Assembly: GCF_017464355.1 (NCBI RefSeq)
Contig: NZ_JAFUAG010000016.1
Location: forward strand, 1-41,711
Direction: 5' to 3'
Source of the DNA: Ruminococcus sp.
Lineage (GTDB): Bacteria; Bacillota; Clostridia; Oscillospirales; Ruminococcaceae
DNA length: 41,711 bases
In this document: positions 17,383-24,926 of the stretch, one piece after another
Numbering within the stretch: the stretch's first letter is position 1
Layout: each line of letters starts with the position of its first letter
Position numbers and translations under genes: made by a program
The notes under the pieces: generated by a model
What the model saw: the letters and a program-made list of their open reading frames with translations, nothing else
Told to the model about the DNA's origin: nothing
Databases searched by the model: none

Positions 17383-17396
17383 GCTGAGGTGATGCC

Positions 17397-17699
17397 ATGA
17401 ATAAAAAACTTACCGATATCTCAAGGATGATGAAATGGCTTTGCCTGACCCTTGAACTGAGCTTTGCGGCAGTTGCCTGCGAATACTTTTGCATAAAGTC
17501 CGCCCTTGAAGGCTATGCATTGTTCGGCCATTCGGCGGCGCTCCATTATCTGGTCATCGTGCTTGTCGCAGGGGTCTGGCTGGGGCTGAATTTACTGGCA
17601 GCAAAACGCTTCAGAAGCAGCAGCCGCTCGGATATCATCTGCACCCTGCTTTCGCTGGCGGTCTTCCCCGCCCTTGCGCTGGGGATATTTTTACACTGA
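17397..17699 (+). CDS. Small membrane protein, three helices
   Basis: A 100-residue protein with helices near residues 12-32, 46-67 and 80-98 and a basic linker (AAKRFRSSSRSD). GAGGTG precedes the ATG. No family recognised. It resembles its upstream neighbour in size and topology but not clearly in sequence. Confidence 0.65.
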   Translation: MNKKLTDISRMMKWLCLTLELSFAAVACEYFCIKSALEGYALFGHSAALHYLVIVLVAGVWLGLNLLAAKRFRSSSRSDIICTLLSLAVFPALALGIFLH

Positions 17700-17753
17700 T
17701 ATTCATACCAAAAAAACATTGTCCCCGAAACGTATATAAAGAAGGTAGACATC

Positions 17754-18254
17754 ATGAAAAAAGAAATCAGGCTCTACAACATGATATTCCCAATATGGCT
17801 GCTGATGTTCTTCCCGTGGGTGTGCTTTCCTGCGGCGGCGCTGAACTTCGGTATCGACAGCCTTGTGCTGCTGCTCACCATGAAAAAGCTTGGCCTTGCC
17901 CCTAAAAAGCCCCTCTGGAAAAAGAGCATTATCCGTGTGGTCATCTTCGGTTTTATAGGCGATATCGTCGGGGCGCTGTGTATGCTGACAGCCGATACAG
18001 TGCTTTACCACACAGGCGGTCATGAGGCCGATCATTCCCTTATGTACGACCCCTGGAGGAACCCCCTTGCGCTGGTCACAGCCCTCTTCTGTATGGCCGT
18101 GGCGAGTCTGGTCATCTTCATTCTCGACCGCAGCTTCGCCTTCAACAAAACAGACCTAACCCCCGAGCATAAGAAAAAGCTGGCACTGAGCATGGCGGTC
18201 TTCACCACCCCCATACTATTCATAGTGCCCACCCGCTGGTTCGGCATATACTGA
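17754..18254 (+). CDS. Four-helix membrane protein of unknown function
   Basis: A 166-residue protein with helices near residues 8-30, 59-80, 104-124 and 143-162. The central extracellular or cytoplasmic stretch is His/Asp-rich (HTGGHEADHS), and a basic region lies between helices 3 and 4. GAAGGTAGA is a weak ribosome site. It is the last gene before the 77-bp tandem repeats. Confidence 0.65.
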   Translation: MKKEIRLYNMIFPIWLLMFFPWVCFPAAALNFGIDSLVLLLTMKKLGLAPKKPLWKKSIIRVVIFGFIGDIVGALCMLTADTVLYHTGGHEADHSLMYDPWRNPLALVTALFCMAVASLVIFILDRSFAFNKTDLTPEHKKKLALSMAVFTTPILFIVPTRWFGIY

Positions 18255-18299
18255 TGAATGTCAGGGCGGAAACATCATCTGCACCGCAGACAAGACCCG

Positions 18300-18683
18300 C
18301 CGCCCGCACATCACTTCTCCCGTCCTGTGCGGGGAAAGCAAATCCGTAAAACCCCGACCCCACAGGCGGAAAAACCGCCCGCTGTGCATTACTTTTTCCG
18401 CCCGTGCGGGGAAAGCAAATCCGTAAAACCCCAACCCCACAGGCGGAAAAACCGCCCGCTGTGCATCACTTCTCCCGTCCTGTGCGGGGAAAGCAATGCC
18501 GTAAAACCCCGACCCCACAGGCGGAAAAAACGCCCGCTGTGCATTACTTTTCCCGCCCCGTGCGGGGAAAGCAAGGCCGTAAAACCCCAACCCCACAGGC
18601 GGAAAACCGCCCGCTGTGCATTATTTTTCCCGCCTGTGCGGGGAAAGCAATGCCATAAAACACCAACACCACAGGCGGAAAAT
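18300..18683. repeat. Five tandem 75-78-bp repeats with hairpins
   Basis: Five head-to-tail units start at 18300, 18375, 18452, 18530 and 18607. Each runs CCGCCCGCTGTGCATTAC, a pyrimidine tract, GTGCGGGGAAAGCAA, CCGTAAAACCCC and CCCACAGGCGG. Differences are scattered single bases. Each unit can fold: CCGCC(C/T)GTG pairs with CACAGGCGG about 30 bp away, and CCCGC/GCGGG lies inside. Unit lengths are not multiples of three and frames shift between units, so the region is not coding, although few stops occur. It lies between two small membrane-protein genes. Confidence 0.9.
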
Positions 18684-18714
18684 AAAAAGACCCTGTGCAA
18701 ACAAAGGAGAACTT

Positions 18715-19014
18715 ATGACAACAAAAATCAGGCATTCGGCGGCCGCTGCGGCTGTCGGACTTGCAAGCTTTTTCATCGGCTGGGCGGCGGCTATCGCCTT
18801 TGACGTCACTGCCACGGGCGGCAAATTTCCCGATACAAGGGGACATATCGCTGCGGCAGCCGCAGCCGCCCTCCATATCATGACGGCTCTGCCGTGCCTT
18901 ATGTATCTTGGCAAAAGGGCGGAAAACAGGGCGGTCTTCCCCGCGGGGGCTTTTATGACCCTGTTCCCCTATGCTTATCTTGCCTTTGTTTCGGCGGATA
19001 TCTTCTTTCGCTGA
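18715..19014 (+). CDS. Small Ala-rich membrane protein
   Basis: A 99-residue protein with helices near residues 8-28, 45-64 and 74-97, rich in Ala. The start has AAAGGAGA 6 bp upstream; longer in-frame starts lie in the tandem repeats and lack a ribosome site. No family recognised. Confidence 0.6.
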   Translation: MTTKIRHSAAAAAVGLASFFIGWAAAIAFDVTATGGKFPDTRGHIAAAAAAALHIMTALPCLMYLGKRAENRAVFPAGAFMTLFPYAYLAFVSADIFFR

Positions 19015-19049
19015 ACACTGTAAATTATCATTAAAATTTGCGAAAGCCA

Positions 19050-19078
19050 TTGATTATTTATGAACAATATGCTATAAT
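19050..19078 (+). promoter_or_regulatory. Promoter of the giant membrane protein gene
   Basis: TTGATT (19050-19055) and TATAAT (19073-19078) at 17 bp. It gives a leader of about 150 nt. Confidence 0.75.
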
Positions 19079-19142
19079 AAAGTGGAATATGTTAAAATAT
19101 CAGCTCATTGTTCCGCAGATGATCTGCAATATACCTCGGCAG

Positions 19143-19210
19143 ACCCTTTTGTTTATCGTCAAAGGGCTTTCCCCCGAAAGGGTGGGCAAAAGGGTAAGCC
19201 GAAGACCCTT
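19143..19210 (+). promoter_or_regulatory. Leader with mutually exclusive hairpins
   Basis: ACCCTTTTG (19143-19151) pairs perfectly with CAAAAGGGT (19187-19195), enclosing a smaller CTTTCCCCCGAAAG hairpin. The same AAGGGT (19190-19195) can instead pair with ACCCTT (19205-19210), close to the ribosome site GAGGAG (19223-19228). The two folds exclude each other, as in attenuators and riboswitches. I do not recognise a known riboswitch class. Confidence 0.45.
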
Positions 19211-19236
19211 ACATCCAAAGATGAGGAGTGAAGAAA

Positions 19237-22200
19237 ATGTTTGAACTTATAGAAGTTCTCTGGTGCCTGTCACCGCTGGTGCTGATACCCCTCTGCATCG
19301 TGCGGAGTTCTCAGCGCAAAAAAATGCAGAACTTTATAGAGCAGCTTTTCAGGGCGAACAGGGTCAGCTGGCGTGAGAGATGTACCCTTACCGAGGAACC
19401 TCACCGCCGCCGCCCGCCTATGGAGGACGATGTCCGTCCGCCCTATGCATACGGCTATAAGCCCCGCAGACCCGGCCTTGATTACCCGGGGCTCAAAGAG
19501 AACAGGTACTCGGGCCCTGTTTTCAGGGACGAAGGCCGCAGCCCCGTTTCTAACGGCAATGCGCCCGTTCAGGGACAGCCCGCAGTCTTCACACAGCAGG
19601 CGCCCCAGGCAAGACCCGCTGCACCTGCGCCCCAGGCAAGACCCGCTGCACCTGCGCCCCAGGCAAGACCCGTTACACCTGCACACCAGGCAAGTCCTGT
19701 TACACCCGTGGCAGAACAGAGGCCTGCGGCTGTTAAGTACATCTCCCCTGAGGAGCAGAACAGGCTGATGAAGGAAAGGTTCAACAAGGCCATGGGCATA
19801 GTTGAGGAAAAGTCCGCGGCAGAGCCTGTCAGCGAACAGCCCGCCAAGGCTGAAAGCACTGAAACTGCTGCACCTCATCACCACCACGACGGTGTTGACC
19901 TGATAAATCACAGCAGGGAAGAGCAGAAGCCCGCAGCGGCGGCAGTTCAGCCCGCAGCAGCGGCTGTTCAGCCTCAGCCCAATATGGGTCGTCCGCCCTA
20001 CGGACAGCCCTATGGTCAGCCCAACATGGTTCAGCCCAATATGGGACAGCCCTATGGTCAGCCCAATATGGGTCAGCCTGCGCCTTACTACAACAGGCCT
20101 TATCCTCAGCGCGCCCCTGTGAGAAGAGAGCCCAAGCCCTCTTTCTTCCAGCGCCTGAAAGACAACTACAGCCCCGCCACACTGGTAACGGGTATCGGTA
20201 TGATATTCGTGGTGCTGGCAGGTATCATATTCTCCACTGCTTACTGGGTATCCATGAGCGACTGGACAAGAGTCGCCGTACTCGGGGGACAGGCAGTGCT
20301 GTTCTTCATACTCTTCCTGGTATTCGGCAAAAAGCTGAAGATAGCGGGCTCGGCAGCAGGTATGTACATACTGGGCTCGGCATACACCACCATAGCTTAC
20401 CTCACAGCGGGATATTTCGGGCTTTTCGGAGCCTGGTTCGGCATGGACGGCAGGGGCATGATGATGTTCCTCGCCCTGGGTGCGGTGCTGGTGTCATTGT
20501 TCTCGGCAGGGGCTTTGAAGCTTTTCAAAAAGCCTTTCTGCGAATATGCGGCGGCTATCTCCCTGACAGTTTCGGGTACGCTTCTGCTGGCACAGTTTGC
20601 CAACTACTTTGAAAGAAATTACGGAGCATTCTCCTTTATCATCACAGCAGTGGGTCTTGCGGCCACTGCCATCTACCTGACAGCAAAGAAAAAGGGTGTG
20701 GAGATACCCAAGGCTGTCACCCTGAGCTTCAACCTGATGAGGGCGGCTTACATACTGCTGGCGGCACCTCTGCTGCTCATCGACCTTGACCGCGGCAACG
20801 CTGAGTTCGGCTGGTCATTCTTCGGCTGGGGCGTGTGCCTGATGTTCATGGGCGAGTGCCTGTGGCACGCTGTCCGCCTTAAGAGCGTAAAATGGCTCTA
20901 CGGACATATGCTGTTCATCTTCGGCGGAGCTTTCAGCCTGCTCATAAGCCTTAACAGCTACGCCATGTTCGCCCTTATCATCACACTGTTCACCATGACA
21001 GGGGGCTGGGTATACACCTACCTCAAGGCCGGGGACAAACTCAGTTTCAATGCTGACGGCGTTTATCTGGCTGTAAGGATAATTTTCGGTGCGGCGGCGC
21101 TGCCTGCACTGTTGATACACAGCTACTGCTATGAGCAGTACATCACAGCGGCACTGTGGGTCATCGACTTTGCAGTGCTGGCGGCAGTCCGCAAAAAGCA
21201 GCTCATGCTGGCGGGCAACTGCATAGCAGTGGCAAACCTGGTGTGGGAGCTTTTCGACCACGCCGATGTGCTTACAAGGACAGGTCTGCCCTATACGGGC
21301 AAGGAGCTTGCCGCCCTGATAGTTATAATGGCAGGGGCTGTATGCACAGCACTTTATGTCATACTTGAAAAAAAGGGCAAAAACCTTGTCAGTGCAGGCA
21401 TAACCACCATTGTTATGCGTGCGGTGACGGGCATTCCCGCTTTAATGTCGCTGCCCTATGCAAAATGGGACGCTGTGGTATGGATAATATTTGTGACGAT
21501 CTTCGTGGAGCTTACAGTATATGCCATAGTTTACAGCTCACAGATCGCTCTGCTGTTCCAGTTTGCAGTGCTTATGGTGCTGACGGGCAATGTTATCGCA
21601 CTGTTCGGTATAGATACTTTAGCTGAAAAAATGGAATGGTCCATGCTCATCATGTGGGGCATATGCGCTGCGGGCACGGCGGTGTACCTGATACTCAGGC
21701 ACCTTGGAAAGGCTCGCTTCAATGCCAATGTCTTCGTGGTGGCCATGAGAGTCATAACAGGCTTCACGGCAGCCTGCCTGCTGATCATCTGTATACAGGG
21801 GCAGGCCTGGGACAATATATGCTGGGCGATCTGCGCCTGCTATGCGGCTGAGCTGCTGGTGCTGGCTGTATGCATGAAAGATCAGGCTGTGCTGGCCGCC
21901 CATGCACTGTTCCTGGGTATAATGCTGACAGAGATCGGCAAGCTGCTGGGCGACCGCAGCACCTTTAGCGTGGTTGTAACAGCCTTCCTGGCGGCGGCTA
22001 CCATGGTATACATGACCCTTAAGCACAAGGGCAAATGCCGTGTCGAGGCGAGATATGTCATGATAATAATGCGTGCGGTCTTCGGCCTGACGGCAGCAGT
22101 ACAGGTGCTGACATACCTGGATCGCTGGGACTATGACAGCTTCGCCATAGCTGCTGTGCTGGCAGTGGAGCTGCTGTTCTACGGCATAATGCTGAGGAAG

Positions 22201-24663
22201 GACAGCCTGACGCTGGTACACGCAGGCTTCCTGACACTGGCACTTGTAAAGGCAGGCCAGTACATGGACCGCTTCGACCGCTTCATACTGATAATATGCG
22301 GTATCGCAGCAGTCGGCACCTTTGTTTACTACTGTCTGTACAAGGCAGGCAAGCTTCGCTTTGAGGCTAAGAACACCCTTGTGGCAGTAAGGGCGGTATT
22401 CTTTGTTATGAGCAGTATGGCTTTCCTGGTGGGGCTGGTAGATGCCAATATCTATTCGACCATAGCTGCGGCGGTGTACTGCATTGAGGGACTGTACTAC
22501 GGCATAGCCCTGAAAAAGCAGAGCCTTCTGGGCGCACACGCTGTTTTCCTGACCTTCGGGCTGTGGCAGGCCTCGCTGTTCATGGGTGCCGAGGAATGCT
22601 TCCCCATACTTTGCTGCGCTGTGGCGGCTGCGGGCACGGCGGCATTCTATGTGCTTGCAAGAAAGATCAAGCTGAGATTTGATGCCCGCATGGTGCTGGC
22701 AGGTGTGAGGTCATTCTACGGTGTTATCAGCGTGATGATGATAGCGTCGGGCTGTATGAAGTTCAGCTGGCAGGCACTGACGGTATGCGGCATACTTCTG
22801 GCTGAAACCACGGTCTACGGCATACTGCTGAAGGATCAGAGGATCCTCGGCGCCCAGGCCGCACTGCTTACCTGCGGTATCTGGCAGGTAATGGATGTGC
22901 TGGCTGTAAGGACATACTTCCCCATGGTATGCTGCCTTGTGGCAGCAGCGGGAACGTTCGTATACTTCCGCCTTTCGAGGAAAGAGAAGCTCAGCTTCGA
23001 TGCAGACTATGTGCTTACAGGGGTAAGGGCGGTATACGGTATCATCTGCCTTATAGACCTTTTTGTACACTGGCTGACATTCAGCTGGCCTACACTGGTC
23101 ATCTGGGCGGTAACAGCGGCTGAGCTTACCTACTACGCAGTTTCCACCAAGAACAGGTGGATGATGAGAGTCCAGAGCACGGGTATGCTGGTCATGTTCG
23201 GTGTGGCTGCCAACATGATAGGCAGAGCTGTAGAGGGTGCTTACAACTACACAGGGCTGTTTGTGCTGGCTATGTTCACAGCAGCAGGCCTGGTGATATA
23301 CCGTGTATGCAGGAAGAGCCTTTACACCCGCACGGCAGACTGTCTTTACAACATAGTGCTGACGACTCTTGGCGTGGTGCTTATGGAGGTTTCGGCACTG
23401 CCCTACGGTGTCATAGCAATGCTCATGGCAACGGTATTCCTGACCATATCTGCCTTTGATGACGACCATTATCTTTCAAAGGGGCTGCAGTATGTACTGC
23501 CTCTGCCTGAGATAGTGACAGCATATATGCTGGGCAGGTACCTTGACAGGACCTACGACATGGCCTGCGGACCTCTGGCCATGGTAATATGCGCAGGTGT
23601 ACTTTGTGCGGCGGCCTTTATACTCAGCTTTGGCCTGGGTGAGGACAGGAAATACTCCGTAATGAAGTACAGCACCGAAGTCGGTTCTGCACTGGCCATG
23701 TTCATGTCGGTATCCGTCGTGCGTGATGTGGCTGCAGGTGCGGCTATGATAGGTGTCAGCGTGGCACTGTTCGCAGTTATTCACCTTTCAAAGAAGAACT
23801 TCCATGCGGTGCTTCCTCTGCTGACCCTGTTCCGGGGAGCAAGGCTGACGGCAAGGGCTGTATGGTATGACCCCATGAGAGAGGGCAGCGCTGTCATAAT
23901 ATTCTCCATGTTCGCAACGGCACTGCTGGCGCTGACTTCAAGGCTGATGTTCAGCGATAAGCTTTACAGGAAAAATGAGAACGGCAAATTCATGGCAGAC
24001 ATAGCCCAGTTCGGCATACTGCTGTGCATATCGAGCTGTACCCGTGAGAGCATGATGTTCAGCGGCAGGGCAAGGCTCTTCATAGCTTTGCTGGAGCTGA
24101 CGGTGTTCACCGCAAACCTCATAAGGCGCAGCAACCCCGCATGGGTCAACAGGGCTTTCACCACTGCGGCTATAGCCATAGCGTGCATTGCGCTGGCAGT
24201 AAGGCCTTTCATGGTATTTGAGAGCAGCATGATCACCATGAAGATAATACTTGCTATCATGGTACTGTTCGGGCTGGCAGTAAAGAAAATCTGGGCAGAC
24301 AACGAGAAGCTTTCAAAGGAATTCAGCCAGGGCATATTTATGGCGGCATTCCTCATGCTGGTGGCAGACGGGCTGATGAACCAGTCGCTGCTGAACTCGC
24401 TCATCGTACTGAGCGTATCGCTGGCGCTGTTCATATACTCCTTCATCGGCAAGTCGAGAAGATGGTTCATCGTATCGGCTGTAACGCTGGTGGGACTTAC
24501 GCTGTACATCACAGGAGATTTCCTGGCAACAGTTGCATGGTGGGCATATCTGCTCATAGCGGGCATACTGCTGATAGTTATAGCGGCCATGGCAGAATAC
24601 TTCCGCCAGAGGGCAGCCAAGCACCGAGACGAAGCAAGATTCTTCGTGGACTGGAAATGGTAG
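19237..24663 (+). CDS. Giant polytopic membrane protein with tandem helix repeats
   Basis: An 1808-residue membrane protein. One N-terminal helix (about residues 3-22) is followed by a disordered Pro/Gln/Ala-rich cytoplasmic or surface segment (about 45-295) with nine-residue APQARPAAP repeats and GQPYGQPNM repeats. From about residue 310 to the end nearly everything is transmembrane. A unit of about 106-114 residues recurs at least nine times, each beginning with a (G)T-x-VY-x-x-L, basic, K-x-x-F-x-A, then VRAV-G pattern; unit starts fall near 20662, 21001, 21343, 21673, 21997, 22315, 22633, 22951 and 23287. The general type recalls 'SCO7613 C-terminal domain' or DUF2157-like membrane proteins. 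ATG at 19237 was chosen for GAGGAG at 8-bp spacing over an in-frame GTG at 19228. Function unknown; expression seems to be under a structured leader. Confidence 0.8.
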   Translation: MFELIEVLWCLSPLVLIPLCIVRSSQRKKMQNFIEQLFRANRVSWRERCTLTEEPHRRRPPMEDDVRPPYAYGYKPRRPGLDYPGLKENRYSGPVFRDEGRSPVSNGNAPVQGQPAVFTQQAPQARPAAPAPQARPAAPAPQARPVTPAHQASPVTPVAEQRPAAVKYISPEEQNRLMKERFNKAMGIVEEKSAAEPVSEQPAKAESTETAAPHHHHDGVDLINHSREEQKPAAAAVQPAAAAVQPQPNMGRPPYGQPYGQPNMVQPNMGQPYGQPNMGQPAPYYNRPYPQRAPVRREPKPSFFQRLKDNYSPATLVTGIGMIFVVLAGIIFSTAYWVSMSDWTRVAVLGGQAVLFFILFLVFGKKLKIAGSAAGMYILGSAYTTIAYLTAGYFGLFGAWFGMDGRGMMMFLALGAVLVSLFSAGALKLFKKPFCEYAAAISLTVSGTLLLAQFANYFERNYGAFSFIITAVGLAATAIYLTAKKKGVEIPKAVTLSFNLMRAAYILLAAPLLLIDLDRGNAEFGWSFFGWGVCLMFMGECLWHAVRLKSVKWLYGHMLFIFGGAFSLLISLNSYAMFALIITLFTMTGGWVYTYLKAGDKLSFNADGVYLAVRIIFGAAALPALLIHSYCYEQYITAALWVIDFAVLAAVRKKQLMLAGNCIAVANLVWELFDHADVLTRTGLPYTGKELAALIVIMAGAVCTALYVILEKKGKNLVSAGITTIVMRAVTGIPALMSLPYAKWDAVVWIIFVTIFVELTVYAIVYSSQIALLFQFAVLMVLTGNVIALFGIDTLAEKMEWSMLIMWGICAAGTAVYLILRHLGKARFNANVFVVAMRVITGFTAACLLIICIQGQAWDNICWAICACYAAELLVLAVCMKDQAVLAAHALFLGIMLTEIGKLLGDRSTFSVVVTAFLAAATMVYMTLKHKGKCRVEARYVMIIMRAVFGLTAAVQVLTYLDRWDYDSFAIAAVLAVELLFYGIMLRKDSLTLVHAGFLTLALVKAGQYMDRFDRFILIICGIAAVGTFVYYCLYKAGKLRFEAKNTLVAVRAVFFVMSSMAFLVGLVDANIYSTIAAAVYCIEGLYYGIALKKQSLLGAHAVFLTFGLWQASLFMGAEECFPILCCAVAAAGTAAFYVLARKIKLRFDARMVLAGVRSFYGVISVMMIASGCMKFSWQALTVCGILLAETTVYGILLKDQRILGAQAALLTCGIWQVMDVLAVRTYFPMVCCLVAAAGTFVYFRLSRKEKLSFDADYVLTGVRAVYGIICLIDLFVHWLTFSWPTLVIWAVTAAELTYYAVSTKNRWMMRVQSTGMLVMFGVAANMIGRAVEGAYNYTGLFVLAMFTAAGLVIYRVCRKSLYTRTADCLYNIVLTTLGVVLMEVSALPYGVIAMLMATVFLTISAFDDDHYLSKGLQYVLPLPEIVTAYMLGRYLDRTYDMACGPLAMVICAGVLCAAAFILSFGLGEDRKYSVMKYSTEVGSALAMFMSVSVVRDVAAGAAMIGVSVALFAVIHLSKKNFHAVLPLLTLFRGARLTARAVWYDPMREGSAVIIFSMFATALLALTSRLMFSDKLYRKNENGKFMADIAQFGILLCISSCTRESMMFSGRARLFIALLELTVFTANLIRRSNPAWVNRAFTTAAIAIACIALAVRPFMVFESSMITMKIILAIMVLFGLAVKKIWADNEKLSKEFSQGIFMAAFLMLVADGLMNQSLLNSLIVLSVSLALFIYSFIGKSRRWFIVSAVTLVGLTLYITGDFLATVAWWAYLLIAGILLIVIAAMAEYFRQRAAKHRDEARFFVDWKW
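19600..19710. repeat. 27-bp coding minisatellite
   Basis: Three near-identical 27-bp units (starts 19600, 19627, 19654) and a degenerate fourth, encoding APQARPAAP. A second short tandem array, encoding GQPYGQPNM-like units, lies at about 19998-20090. Both are in the disordered segment of the giant membrane protein, where copy number can vary without harming the fold. Confidence 0.8.
20662..23620 (+). repeat. Array of about nine ~110-residue transmembrane repeats
   Basis: Protein-level repeats within the giant membrane gene. In-frame distances between equivalent points are 339, 342, 330, 324, 318, 318, 318 and 336 bp. DNA identity between units is low, so the array is old. Each unit holds about four helices. 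Confidence 0.7.
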
Positions 24664-24707
24664 GTCTGTGCAGCAGGCTTACGTAAAATAAGTGACAATA
24701 ACAGCAA

Positions 24708-24741
24708 GGCGGTCACCCGGGAAACGGGCGGCCGCCTTTTT
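24708..24741 (+). terminator. Terminator of the giant membrane protein gene
   Basis: GGCGGTCACCCG pairs with CGGGCGGCCGCC (two imperfect positions) around a short loop, then TTTTT. It is nearly the same hairpin as at 9019. Confidence 0.85.
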
Positions 24742-24817
24742 GCGTGGGGGCAATGCACTTGTTTGGGGCGTTTGCCAATAGTGCCTTAATATAATTTCAC
24801 AAGTTTAAATAAAAATA

Positions 24818-24846
24818 TTGAAATCATCAAAAATTTGTGCTATAAT
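24818..24846 (+). promoter_or_regulatory. Promoter of the giant dockerin protein gene
   Basis: TTGAAA (24818-24823), 17 bp, TATAAT (24841-24846). The leader of about 75 nt contains a small hairpin (TTATC/GATAA, about 24865-24880) and the ribosome site GGAGG. Confidence 0.8.
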
Positions 24847-24926
24847 AACTTATTAGGTAATTGTTTATCGGAATTGATAAGTCGGGTGAATTTGTTATTT
24901 AGAAAATAAGGAACGGAGGTCTTTTG

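Noticed and set aside
18300-18683. CRISPR array
   Set aside because: Units of 75-78 bp are conserved along almost their whole length; there are no short repeats separated by unique spacers and no cas genes.
18258-18803. Open frames through the tandem repeats on both strands, including Pro/Arg-rich proteins
   Set aside because: Frames change from unit to unit because lengths are not multiples of three; no ribosome sites; openness comes from the stop-poor composition.
19143-19230. Cyclic di-GMP riboswitch
   Set aside because: A CGAAAGGGTGGG stretch recalls part of the class I motif, but the other conserved segments and the three-way junction layout are missing.
21619-23469. Minus-strand frames opposite the giant membrane gene
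   Set aside because: Cys/His/Tyr-rich shadow translations of a hydrophobic protein; no recognisable motifs or start signals.
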